Below are positions 8,389 through 16,239 of a DNA stretch of 64,000 bases, in pieces. Each line of letters opens with the position of its first letter. Within the stretch, counting starts at the first letter, position 1. A program made the translations under genes and the position numbers. Location of the stretch: assembly GCA_937975765.1 (NCBI GenBank), contig CALJUR010000080.1, forward strand, positions 53,317 through 117,316, in the 5' to 3' direction. The notes beneath the pieces were generated by a model. It was given only the letters and a program-made list of their open reading frames with translations, ran no database searches and was not told the DNA's origin. This stretch comes from an uncultured Myxococcales bacterium (GTDB lineage Bacteria > Myxococcota_A > UBA9042 > DTJE01).

Positions 8389-9246
8389 TCACCCTTCCCG
8401 CAGCGCCGCCTCCAGCCTTTCCTGCCACGGCGGCGGCCGCCCGCCGGTCAGCGCCCAGCCCGAGACGCCGTCCAGCACCGACCACGCCGGCCGCACCGCT
8501 CGGAGGCCCAGTTCGTCCATCGTCACCGGCTGCACCCCGGCCCCCTCCGCCGCCCGGCCCAGCCGCCGGCAGATCGCCAGGATCTCCCCGGCCCACTCGA
8601 CCCGGCTGGCGGTCCCGGCGCCCACCCAGTGCACGATGCCCGTCGCGTCGCCGCCCGCCATCGTCCACAGCGCCCGCGCCAGGTCGTCGCACCGCGTCGG
8701 CGTGCCCCGCTGGTCCGTCGCGGCCCGCACCGTCCGGCCCTCCGCGAAGGCCCGCGCCATCGACGGCACGTACCCGCGCCCCGACCCGCGGAACAGCCAC
8801 GCCGTGCGCACGACCAGCGCGCGCCCCGGCCCCGCGGCCAGCACCTGCCGCTCGCCCGCCGCCTTCGACGCCCCGTAGGCACCCAGCGGGTGCACCGGAT
8901 CGCCCGGCTGCCGCGCGACCTCCCCGCGTCCGTCGAACACGTAGTCGGTCGACAGGTGGATCAGCCGGCACCCCAGCCGCGCGCAGGCCCGCGCCACGTT
9001 CCCGGCCCCGGCCGCGTTCGTGTCCCACGCCTCGACCCGGCGCGCCTCGGCGGCATCCACGTCCGTGAAGGCCGCCGCGTTCACCACCGCATCCGGCCTC
9101 GCGGCTTCCAGGCACGCATCCACCGCGCCCGCATCCCGCACGTCCAGGTCCCGCCGCGACACGGCGATCGCCTCCGCCCCCTCCGGGCGGCACTGCAGCA
9201 GGCAGGCGGCCAACTGCCCCCCGCCCCCGGTCACCAGCACCTTCAT
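8389..9246 (-). CDS. rmlD: dTDP-4-dehydrorhamnose reductase (RmlD family)
   Basis: The 285-residue protein belongs to the extended short-chain dehydrogenases that reduce dTDP-4-dehydro-6-deoxy-L-mannose to dTDP-L-rhamnose with NAD(P)H. It has the N-terminal GGGGQL nucleotide loop (residues 7-12), the DYVFDG strand (101-106) and the catalytic YxxxK (Tyr124, Lys128). Length is normal for RmlD. The start is an ATG preceded by GAAGGGAAGG. No rmlA, rmlB or rmlC is nearby, so the reductase is either a dispersed pathway member or acts on another nucleotide-deoxysugar. The AI-2E-type permease gene lies 23 bp upstream on the same strand. Confidence 0.85.
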   Translation of the reverse strand: MKVLVTGGGGQLAACLLQCRPEGAEAIAVSRRDLDVRDAGAVDACLEAARPDAVVNAAAFTDVDAAEARRVEAWDTNAAGAGNVARACARLGCRLIHLSTDYVFDGRGEVARQPGDPVHPLGAYGASKAAGERQVLAAGPGRALVVRTAWLFRGSGRGYVPSMARAFAEGRTVRAATDQRGTPTRCDDLARALWTMAGGDATGIVHWVGAGTASRVEWAGEILAICRRLGRAAEGAGVQPVTMDELGLRAVRPAWSVLDGVSGWALTGGRPPPWQERLEAALREG

Positions 9247-9269
9247 GGACCCTTCCCTTCGCGCTGCGG

Positions 9270-10289
9270 TCAACCCCCGGGCAGCTTCCCGGCCAGCAGG
9301 TCCCCGACGGGGCGCGTGGTCTCGATGCGGTCCAGCACGATCTTGATGACGGCCGTGATCGGCGCCGCCAGGAATGCCCCGGGGATCCCCCACAGCACGC
9401 TCCAGAAGATCAGGCACAGCAGCACGGTCACCGGGTGCAACTCCAGCGCCTTGCCGGTCAGCCGCGGCTCCACGAAGGTGCCCAGCACCGCCTGCACGGC
9501 CCCGGGGATGACCAGCGCCAGCAGCGTCGTGACGGACGGCCCGAACTGCACGTACGCGACGGGCAGCGGCAGCAGCACCGACGCCGCCGCGCCGATGGTC
9601 GGCACGAAGTTCAGGAAGAACGCCAGCACCCCGAACACCACGGCCAGGTCCACGCCCAGAAGAACCAGGATGCCGCCGGTCAACAGCCCCGTCACCGCCG
9701 ATGTGATCACCTTGACCAGCAGGTACCGGTTGACGCGGTCGTCGATCTCGCGCCAGACGCCCGTCTTGTGCACGTTCGGGGTGCGCCCGGCCACCAGGAA
9801 CAGCACGAACACCAGCACCAGCAGGAACGTCGAGACCCCGGACACGACCTGGTTCAGCGCCCCCATCAGCATCTCGGTGACCGGCAGGGCCTGCAGTCGC
9901 TCGACCCACGGCGTCTCGTCGATCTGCAGGCCCAGGTCGCGCAGGTACCGCACGCTGGCGTCCAGCAGGCCCACCAGCTTCGCCTGGTACTCCGGCCCCC
10001 GGTCCGCCACCGTGCGAACCGACGACGCGACCAGCAGCCCCAGCGGCACCGTCACCCCGCCCGCCAGCAGCAGCGCCGCCAGGATCCCCAGCACCCGCGG
10101 GAACCGCAGCCGCACCTGCAGGAAGTCCACCAGAGGCGACACCAGGTACGACACCAGCAGCGCCAGCACCAGCGGCACCAGCACCGGCCGCATCACGTAC
10201 AGCGCCGCGCCGATGCCCAGCGCCGCCAGGATCACCAGCGACCCGGCCACGACCCGGCCCTGACCGATCTCGCCCCCCCCCGCCGACAT
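9270..10289 (-). CDS. AI-2E/PerM family membrane transporter (UPF0118)
   Basis: The 339-residue integral membrane protein has the family arrangement: two or three N-terminal helices (residues 15-40 and 60-85), a soluble stretch with WVERLQALP (about 130-145), then a dense C-terminal helical bundle including VFGVLAFFLNFVPTIG and WGIPGAFLAAPI, both typical of this family. Members have been linked to autoinducer-2 export, Na+/H+ exchange or lipid transport, so the cargo here cannot be stated. The start has a GGGAGG ribosome site. It probably shares a transcript with rmlD. Confidence 0.85.
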   Translation of the reverse strand: MSAGGGEIGQGRVVAGSLVILAALGIGAALYVMRPVLVPLVLALLVSYLVSPLVDFLQVRLRFPRVLGILAALLLAGGVTVPLGLLVASSVRTVADRGPEYQAKLVGLLDASVRYLRDLGLQIDETPWVERLQALPVTEMLMGALNQVVSGVSTFLLVLVFVLFLVAGRTPNVHKTGVWREIDDRVNRYLLVKVITSAVTGLLTGGILVLLGVDLAVVFGVLAFFLNFVPTIGAAASVLLPLPVAYVQFGPSVTTLLALVIPGAVQAVLGTFVEPRLTGKALELHPVTVLLCLIFWSVLWGIPGAFLAAPITAVIKIVLDRIETTRPVGDLLAGKLPGG

Positions 10290-10315
10290 GTCCGTTCCCT
10301 CCCGCGTGCCAATCC

Positions 10316-10345
10316 AGCGTATCCGGATCCTCCCCGGTCTGCCAA
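10316..10345 (-). promoter_or_regulatory. Candidate sigma-70 promoter for AI-2E transporter/rmlD
   Basis: On the minus strand TTGGCA is followed after 18 bp by TACGCT, 26 nt upstream of the transporter start. The match is partial. Confidence 0.3.
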
Positions 10346-10376
10346 GCGGAGCGGGCCGGCCGGCGACCCGAGTTGG

Positions 10377-10985
10377 CTACAGCTCGTCCAGGATCCTCTG
10401 GCGCTGGCTGCGGTACTCCTCGGGGGTGATTCGCCCCTGCTTCCGCAGGCGCTCCAGCGCATCGAGACGGGAATCCAGGTCCATCCCGAGTCGCGAGAAT
10501 GCCTGCGGGGACGGAGCCTCGGCGAGCCTGTATTCCCCGTGCTGCACGTCGCGGAGTGCGACGGCCCTTCCGGAGGCCTTCAGCGCAGCCTGGAAATCCC
10601 GCACGAACTGCAGGTTCCTGTTGCGCCCGATCCTCGAACCACCGGAACCCGATATCTCGAACGAGAAGGCATCGACGCTGCGGCCATCGTGATCGATGCC
10701 CCGGACCGGCACCACGCGGATGATCTGGCTGTACGAGTCCATCCCGAAATGGAAGTTCTTCTGGTATCCACGCCAGGGCGTGCCCAGGATGATCGTCCCC
10801 CGGTTGGGGAAACTCCTGTCCAGGTGGTCGTAGGCGAATTCGAAGGCCTCCCGTTCTCCCGGGAATACGTACGCGATCTTCCCGCCTTCATCCGCCTCCT
10901 GGAGGGAATAAAACCCGGAGGAGCACGCCGCCAGGCCGCCCAGCAGCAACAGGACCGGCAGGACTCGAGTCCCGGAATCGACCAT
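10377..10985 (-). CDS. Lipoprotein with C-terminal SHOCT-like domain
   Basis: I chose the internal ATG preceded by GGGGAG because it begins a lipoprotein signal peptide ending LAAC; the upstream 25 in-frame residues look non-coding. The 202-residue product has an unassigned globular middle part and ends with LDALERLRKQGRITPEEY, a SHOCT-like short helical hairpin often found at protein ends. Base composition is slightly less G+C-rich than in neighbouring genes. Function is unknown; the protein should be anchored in a membrane facing the periplasm. It sits 87 bp before the transporter gene on the same strand. Confidence 0.6.
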   Translation of the reverse strand: MVDSGTRVLPVLLLLGGLAACSSGFYSLQEADEGGKIAYVFPGEREAFEFAYDHLDRSFPNRGTIILGTPWRGYQKNFHFGMDSYSQIIRVVPVRGIDHDGRSVDAFSFEISGSGGSRIGRNRNLQFVRDFQAALKASGRAVALRDVQHGEYRLAEAPSPQAFSRLGMDLDSRLDALERLRKQGRITPEEYRSQRQRILDEL

Positions 10986-11136
10986 CTCCCCGCTCCGTTT
11001 CCGGTCTCCGACACCTAGCACTCCCGGGCGAGGGATGTCAAAGACGGAGCCCTCCTTCAAGGGCTCGGATCGCCCATGCCGTCGCCTACCGGCGCCGTGC
11101 TGCCTCCTCCGGCACCTGTAATTCAGGTAATTCAGG

Positions 11137-11313
11137 GTAATTCAGGGACAGTCACCATTATTGGTGACTCAACCAATTGAAATCCCTCTAGTTACCAAGA
11201 CAACTCACCGATCGTTGCCGCATCCGGGGGCGACGCATTCCCTGAACGCGTTCGCCAAAATCAATAGTTACGTTAGGTTATCGATCGAATAATGGTGGCT
11301 GTCCCTGAATTAC
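11137..11313. mobile_element. Miniature element with 20-bp inverted ends (RAYT-type or MITE-like)
   Basis: The left end begins GTAATTCAGGGACAGTCACC and the right end is its inverse with one mismatch (GGTGGCTGTCCCTGAATTAC), enclosing about 137 bp with lower G+C. Just outside the left end TAATTCAGG repeats in tandem, and inside it AGTCACCA-TTAT-TGGTGACT forms a perfect hairpin. The end sequence shares GGCTGTCCCT with the family A repeats around the RAYT transposase. No coding frame lies inside, so it would need a transposase in trans. The right end supplies the TAA stop codon of the tolC-like gene. Confidence 0.65.
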
Positions 11314-12710
11314 GGGGGGGACAGCGATGAGGAGAGGCGGCCGAGGGACCGCAGCAGCTTGAGGCGGGCGGTCTCGATGTCGAGTTCCACCTGGATCGCG
11401 CCGGTGCGCGCCTTGACCAGCGTGGCCTGCGCGTCCGCGACCTCGGTCACGTTGCCCGACCCGACCGCGTACCGGGCCTCGGCCAGGTCCAGCGTCTCGC
11501 GCGCCGCCGCCAGCAGGTCCCGCGCGGGCGCCTGCTTGTCCCGCGCCTCCCGCCACGCGACCTCGGCGTTCTCGACCTCGGCGCGGGTCGCGTTCTCCAG
11601 GGACTGCAGGTTCGCCTTCAGCGCGGCGACGTTGGCCTGGGCCTGCTTCGCAGCCGCGTTGGCATGCACGATCCCCGACACCAGGCCCCAGTTCAGTGAC
11701 GCCCCGACGTACCAGTTCCACGCCATGTCGTCGATCTTCAGCCCGGTGTAGGTCATCCCCGCGTTCGCGCCCAGCGTCGGCCAGTACCCGCCGCGCGCCG
11801 CCGTCACCTGCCACTGCGCCGCCTGCACCTGCTCCCGCAGCCGCAGGATCTCGGGCCGCGCGCCCAGCGCCTCGTCGATCGACGCCTGCAGGTCCTCGGC
11901 GCCCGGGGGCTCCGACGACGCCGGCCGGACCAGCGGCACCGCGCCCATCCCCGGCCGCCCGATCGCCGTCGCCAGCGCCACCCGCGCCGTCCGCTCGGCG
12001 TTCACCGCCTGCACCAGCGCCAGCTCCGCCGACGACAGGTCCGCCTGCGCGCGGGTCACGTCGATGCGCGGCCGCAGCCCCGCCTCCATCCGCCCCTTCG
12101 CGGCCGCCAGGTGCTCGGCCATCTGGCGCTTCGCCTCCTCGGCGGCCTCCACCGACTGCCGCGCCGCGATGGCCGTGAAGTACGCCTGCCCCACCTGCAG
12201 GCACGTGTCCTCGACCGTCGCGCGCAGGTCGGCCGCCGCCGCGCGCGCCTGCGCCTTCGACGCGTTGTACGGCCCCAGCGTCCGCCCGAAGTCCCAGATC
12301 GTCTGCTGCATCCCCAGCGACGCCGAGTAGCTGTCGTACGACTCGCCCGACGCGCGCACCGCGCCCTGCGTGCCCGTCCCGGTGCCGGTCCCCGTCCCGC
12401 CGGTCGAGTCGTCGCCGGCGACGTTCTGCGAGGCCCGACGGTACCCGACCGACCCGGTCACCTGCGGCAGGAACCCGGTCAGCGAGGCGTCCACCCCGTA
12501 CCCGGCCGCCGCCAGCGACGCCTTCGCCGAGGCCACCGCGGGGTTCGATTCCAGCGCGATGCCGATCGCCTGCGCCAGCGTCAACGCCTGCTGCTGCGCC
12601 CCCTGTTGCGCCCCCGGCTGCGCCGCCTCCTGCGCCCCGGCCCCGCGCGACGCCGCCAGCACGGCCGCGATCGCCAGGACCGGCAGGACCTGCTTGAACG
12701 TGGGCCTCAT
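11310..12710 (-). CDS. TolC family outer membrane efflux protein
   Basis: The 466-residue protein starts at an ATG after AGGAGG. It has a signal peptide ending ASRGAGA followed by a Gln/Ala-rich linker. Two similar halves follow, with long helices and short strands typical of outer membrane efflux proteins (for example PQVTGSVGYRRAS and ANAGMTYTG strands, and RMEAGLRPRIDVTRAQADL and YAVGSGNVTEVADAQATL helices). Trimers would form the outer membrane and periplasmic channel. It is transcribed divergently from an ECF sigma/MacAB operon, so it probably completes that pump. Its stop codon and last residues come from a repeat element, suggesting the native C-terminus was replaced. Confidence 0.85.
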   Translation of the reverse strand: MRPTFKQVLPVLAIAAVLAASRGAGAQEAAQPGAQQGAQQQALTLAQAIGIALESNPAVASAKASLAAAGYGVDASLTGFLPQVTGSVGYRRASQNVAGDDSTGGTGTGTGTGTQGAVRASGESYDSYSASLGMQQTIWDFGRTLGPYNASKAQARAAAADLRATVEDTCLQVGQAYFTAIAARQSVEAAEEAKRQMAEHLAAAKGRMEAGLRPRIDVTRAQADLSSAELALVQAVNAERTARVALATAIGRPGMGAVPLVRPASSEPPGAEDLQASIDEALGARPEILRLREQVQAAQWQVTAARGGYWPTLGANAGMTYTGLKIDDMAWNWYVGASLNWGLVSGIVHANAAAKQAQANVAALKANLQSLENATRAEVENAEVAWREARDKQAPARDLLAAARETLDLAEARYAVGSGNVTEVADAQATLVKARTGAIQVELDIETARLKLLRSLGRLSSSLSPP

Positions 12711-12790
12711 GGATCCTCCTGCCGCGTGCGGAACCCGCCCCGGACGACTCGACACCGGGGCTCGAAACGGGGACAGTCGACCCGGACGAT

Positions 12791-12825
12791 CCGTTAGCAG
12801 GTTCCGCGAAAACGGTCCACTAACG
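12791..12825. promoter_or_regulatory. Inverted repeat between divergent tolC-like and sigma genes
   Basis: CGTTAG and CTAACG arms are separated by 22 bp in the divergent intergenic region. Position suggests a possible operator for both directions; the arms are short, so chance is possible. Confidence 0.25.
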
Positions 12826-12869
12826 AATCGCCCGCCCGGCTTGTCCTGGGTACGGAGGTCGCCCGGATC

Positions 12870-13496
12870 GTGCGGATGCCTTCGAAGGAAAACCCGCCGC
12901 ACGAGGCGGCACCCGACGCGGACGCGACGCTGGTCGCGCGGATGCGGGACGGGGACCGCGAGGCGGCGACCGTGCTGGCGCGCCGGTACCTGCGGGCCGC
13001 GTACGCCGTGGCCCTGGCGGTCACCGGCAACCGGCACGACGCGGAGGACGTGGCGCAGGAGGCGTTCGTGACGGCGATCGGCCGCATCGACGAGTGCCGC
13101 CAGCCGGACCGGTTCGCGGGGTGGCTGATGACCATCGTGCGCAACCGGGCGCGCAACCTGCGGACCGACGTGCGGGTCGTCCGGGCCGACCCGTTCGACG
13201 ACGAGGCGGCCGCGAAGGTCGACGAGGCCCAGGCCGGCACGACGGCGACCGCGGACCCGCAGGACACGGCGGCCCGCGGCGAACTGGCGGCCACGCTGCT
13301 GGTGGCCCTGGCGACGCTGACGGAAGCGCAGCGGGAGGTGGTCCTGCTGCACGACCTGCAGGGCTGGCGGCATTCCGAGATCGGGGAGGCGCTGGGCCTG
13401 TCCGAGGGGATGTCGCGGCAACTGCTGTTCACGGCGCACCGCAAGCTGAGGGAGCACCTGCCCGCGCGGGCGTTCCCGGGAGGCTTTGATGGATGA
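12870..13496 (+). CDS. ECF-type RNA polymerase sigma factor
   Basis: The 208-residue product has sigma region 2 (DAEDVAQEAFVTAIGRI, with the usual AED-VxQEAF core) and region 4 (TLTEAQREVVLLHDLQGW then a helix-turn-helix with HSEIGEALGLSEG). This is the two-domain ECF layout. I favour the GTG start, 11 bp after GGAGG, over an ATG two codons later. Five genes follow with overlapping ends: a small membrane protein, a CpxP-like protein and a MacA/MacB pump. The sigma factor probably controls this operon, perhaps in response to envelope stress or drug exposure; that link is inferred from position. Confidence 0.85.
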   Translation: MRMPSKENPPHEAAPDADATLVARMRDGDREAATVLARRYLRAAYAVALAVTGNRHDAEDVAQEAFVTAIGRIDECRQPDRFAGWLMTIVRNRARNLRTDVRVVRADPFDDEAAAKVDEAQAGTTATADPQDTAARGELAATLLVALATLTEAQREVVLLHDLQGWRHSEIGEALGLSEGMSRQLLFTAHRKLREHLPARAFPGGFDG

Positions 13497-13821
13497 GGAC
13501 CGGATGGACCTGTCGCCCCTGGACCCGTCCGCGGACGGCGCCCGCTGGGACCGGATGGTGGCGTCGGTGGTGGCCCGGGGCATGGCGGCGCGCGTGGCGG
13601 CCCGGCGGACGTCGGTGGCGGACCTGCTGGCCCGCTGGCGTCGCCCGGCGCTGGCCCTGGCGGCCGCCCTGGCGATCGCCGCGGTGCCGGTGCTGCTGTT
13701 CGCGGGGGCCGAGGACGAGGCAGGCGGGACGGCGGGATCCACGGTCGCCCAGGCGGTCGTCGAGTACGCCTGGGCCGACACGACGAGGCCCATCGACGTG
13801 CTGGACGCGTACGGGAGGTGA
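13489..13821 (+). CDS. Small membrane protein, possible anti-sigma factor
   Basis: The 110-residue product begins at an ATG overlapping the sigma stop codon. It has about 45 N-terminal cytoplasmic residues, one membrane segment (ALALAAALAIAAVPVLLFAG, about residues 52-71) and a short outer tail. The topology and translational coupling match anti-sigma factors, but the HxxxCxxC zinc motif common in such proteins is absent. It could instead be a small accessory subunit. Family is unassigned. Confidence 0.5.
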   Translation: MDEDRMDLSPLDPSADGARWDRMVASVVARGMAARVAARRTSVADLLARWRRPALALAAALAIAAVPVLLFAGAEDEAGGTAGSTVAQAVVEYAWADTTRPIDVLDAYGR

Positions 13822-13825
13822 GGCC

Positions 13826-14227
13826 ATGGAAAGGACGGGCGAGACGACGCCCCGGCGCACGAGGCTGCTGGCCGCGGTGGTGCTGGTCGCGACGTTCCTG
13901 GCCGGCGGACTGGCCGGGGCCGGGCTGCGGCACGCGATCCACGGTTGCCGCGGCGGGCACGAGATGGCGGACGGGCGCCCCCTGCCGCCCCCGCTGCGCG
14001 GGCTGGACCTGACCGGGGACCAGGAGCGGCAGGTGCGCGAGGTCGTGGACCGCTACCACCCCCGGATGGAGGCGGCGATGCGCCAGACCTGGCCGGTGAT
14101 GAAGCCGGTGTTCGACGAGATGGCGGTGGAGATCAAGGCGCTGCTGACCCCGGAACAGCAGGCGCAGTTCGAGGCGAAGCGGCAGGAGATGGAACAGCGG
14201 CGGTTCGGCGAGGGGAGGCAGCCATGA
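13826..14227 (+). CDS. CpxP/Spy-like periplasmic LTxxQ protein
   Basis: The 133-residue product has an N-terminal hydrophobic segment (residues 14-34) and then an all-helical domain with two LTxxQ-type motifs (DLTGDQERQV and LLTPEQQAQF). These are the hallmark of the CpxP/Spy/CnrX group, which act as periplasmic chaperones or stress sensors. An His/Cys patch (HAIHGCRGGHE) after the anchor might bind metal. It lies between the sigma/anti-sigma pair and the efflux adaptor, so it could be the periplasmic sensor of the same regulatory module. The start overlaps nothing but is only 4 bp after the preceding stop. Confidence 0.7.
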   Translation: MERTGETTPRRTRLLAAVVLVATFLAGGLAGAGLRHAIHGCRGGHEMADGRPLPPPLRGLDLTGDQERQVREVVDRYHPRMEAAMRQTWPVMKPVFDEMAVEIKALLTPEQQAQFEAKRQEMEQRRFGEGRQP

Positions 14228-15447
14228 AGCGGGTCTTCATCGGGATCGCGGTGCTGGCGCTGGCGGGGGCCGGGGCGTACCTGGCGTTCGGCCGGTCGAA
14301 GGCGCCGGAGCCCGGGTCCCAGTACGAGACGGTGGAGGTGACGCGCGGGCCGGTCGTGGCGCGCGTGACCGCGACCGGGACGCTGGCGGCGCGCGTGACG
14401 GTCGTCGTGGGCACCCAGGTGTCCGGTCGCGTGCAGGAACTGCTGGCGGACTACAACACGCCGGTGAAGAAGGGGCAGGTGGTCGCGCGGATCGACCCGC
14501 AGCTGATCCAGGCCGACATGGAGCAGAAGCGCGCCAACCTGATGGCGGCCGAGGCCAACGTCGCGAAGGCGCGGGTGCAGGCGGCGGACGCGGCGCGCCA
14601 GTACGATCGCGCGAAGGCCCTGCTGCCGCAGAAGTTCGTGTCGGACGCCGACGTGGACACCGCGCGGGCCAACGCCGAGTCGACGAAGGCCGCGGTGCAG
14701 TCCGCGCTGGCGACGCTGGCGCAGGCGAAGGCCTCGCTGAAGCAGGCCCAGGTCAACCTGGCCTACACGACGATCGTGTCGCCGATCGACGGCGTGGTGA
14801 TCTCCCGCAACGTGGACGTGGGCCAGACCGTCGCGGCGGCGTTCCAGGCGCCCACGCTGTTCACGATCGCGGAGGATCTGCGCAAGATGCAGGTCCATTG
14901 CAACGTGTCCGAGGCCGACGTGGGCCGGTTGCAGGCGGGCATGGAGGCGTCGTTCACCGTGGACGCCTGGCCGAACGAGCGCTTCACGGGGACCATCCAC
15001 GAGGTGCGGTTCGCGGCGCAGACCGTGCAGAACGTCGTGACGTACGACGCCGTCATCGACGTGGACAACCCGGACCTGAAACTGAAGCCCGGCATGACCG
15101 CCAACGTCACCATCGTGTCGGCCGAGCGGAAGGACGCCCTGCGGATCCCGAACGCCGCGCTGCGCTTCCGGCCGTCGGCGGACCTGCAGAAGCGGCTGCC
15201 GGAGGGGGCGAGGGGCGACGCGACGCCGGGCCGCCGGACCGCGTGGGTACTGCGCGGCGAGCAGCCCGACCCCGTCGCGATCCGCATCGGGATCACCGAT
15301 GGGACGCAGACCGAGGTGATCGAGGGTGCATTGCAGCCGGGCGACAAGGTCGTGTCGGACGCCGGCAACGGCAACGGCGGAAGCGGCAACAGCGGAAGCG
15401 GCAACAGCGGAAGCGGGCAGAAGCGAATGGGACGGCCGCCGTTCTAG
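14224..15447 (+). CDS. macA: Efflux periplasmic adaptor (MacA/HlyD family)
   Basis: The 407-residue protein has an N-terminal membrane anchor, a split biotinyl-lipoyl domain (about residues 55-92 and 180-205, with GTQVSGRVQELL and SPIDGVVISR), a long coiled-coil hairpin rich in Ala/Lys/Gln between the halves, and a beta-barrel/membrane-proximal part after residue 230. It would link an inner membrane ABC transporter to a TolC channel. The extreme C-terminus carries a short Gly/Asn/Ser repeat (GSGNSGSGNSGSG) from tandem 15-bp units, probably a flexible tail. The start overlaps the previous stop by ATGA. The ABC ATPase gene follows 24 bp later. Confidence 0.88.
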   Translation: MKRVFIGIAVLALAGAGAYLAFGRSKAPEPGSQYETVEVTRGPVVARVTATGTLAARVTVVVGTQVSGRVQELLADYNTPVKKGQVVARIDPQLIQADMEQKRANLMAAEANVAKARVQAADAARQYDRAKALLPQKFVSDADVDTARANAESTKAAVQSALATLAQAKASLKQAQVNLAYTTIVSPIDGVVISRNVDVGQTVAAAFQAPTLFTIAEDLRKMQVHCNVSEADVGRLQAGMEASFTVDAWPNERFTGTIHEVRFAAQTVQNVVTYDAVIDVDNPDLKLKPGMTANVTIVSAERKDALRIPNAALRFRPSADLQKRLPEGARGDATPGRRTAWVLRGEQPDPVAIRIGITDGTQTEVIEGALQPGDKVVSDAGNGNGGSGNSGSGNSGSGQKRMGRPPF

Positions 15448-15471
15448 GCCCGGCGCGACGAGAGGTGCGAG

Positions 15472-16239
15472 ATGGCGACGCAGACGCACGACGACCGGCC
15501 GGTGCTGCTGGCCCTGAAGGACGTGACGAAGGTGTACTGCCTGGGCGACGGGAACGACGTGCACGCGCTGCGAGGGGTGTCGCTGGAGATCCGGCAGGGC
15601 GAGTTCGTGGCAATCATGGGGGCGTCCGGTTCGGGCAAGTCCACGCTGATGAACGTGCTGGGCTGCCTGGACCGGCCGACCTCCGGGGCATACCTGCTGG
15701 AAGGCCGGGACGTGTCGCGGCTGTCCCGCAACGAGCTGGCCGAGGTGCGCAACCGGACGATGGGCTTCGTGTTCCAGAGCTTCAACCTGCTGGCCCGCAC
15801 CAGCGCCCGCGAGAACGTCGAACTGCCGCTGCTGTACGCGGGGGCGACGACGAAGGCGCGCCACGCGGCGTCGCTGGAGGCGCTGGAGCGGGTGGGCCTG
15901 AAGGACCGCAGCCACCACCACCCGAACCAGTTGTCGGGCGGCCAGCAGCAGCGCGTCGCGATCGCGCGGGCGCTGGTCAACCAGCCGCGGATCCTGCTGG
16001 CAGACGAGCCGACCGGCAACCTGGACTCGCGGACCAGCGTGGAGATCATGGCGCTGTTCCAGGACCTGGGGCGGTCGGGGATCACGGTGGTGCTGGTGAC
16101 GCACGAGCCCGACATCGCGGCGTTCGCGTCGCGGGTCGTGACGATGCGCGACGGCATGGTGCTGGACGACCGGCGGCAGGCACCGGTGGAGGCCAGGCCG
16201 CGGCCGGAACCGGATGCCGCGGCGGGAGGCGCGCCATGA
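15472..16239 (+). CDS. ABC transporter ATP-binding protein (MacB/LolD type)
   Basis: The 255-residue ATPase has Walker A GASGSGKST (50-58), Q-loop FQSFNLL near 101, signature LSGGQ (154-158), Walker B with DEPTGNLD (178-185) and switch His in VTHEPD. These are the family-specific motifs of MacB/LolD/FtsE-type ATPases, which drive mechanotransmission transporters rather than classic translocators. Here ATPase and permease are separate genes, unlike the fused E. coli MacB. The last 25 residues are a Pro/Ala-rich tail. The stop overlaps the permease start by ATGA. Confidence 0.93.
   Translation: MATQTHDDRPVLLALKDVTKVYCLGDGNDVHALRGVSLEIRQGEFVAIMGASGSGKSTLMNVLGCLDRPTSGAYLLEGRDVSRLSRNELAEVRNRTMGFVFQSFNLLARTSARENVELPLLYAGATTKARHAASLEALERVGLKDRSHHHPNQLSGGQQQRVAIARALVNQPRILLADEPTGNLDSRTSVEIMALFQDLGRSGITVVLVTHEPDIAAFASRVVTMRDGMVLDDRRQAPVEARPRPEPDAAAGGAP

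Noticed and set aside
12768..12786. GGGGACAGTC similar to family A core
   Set aside because: Only about ten bases match and no arms are present.
15380..15420. Gly/Asn/Ser tandem repeat in MacA
   Set aside because: It is a short low-complexity C-terminal tail within the gene, not a mobile repeat.
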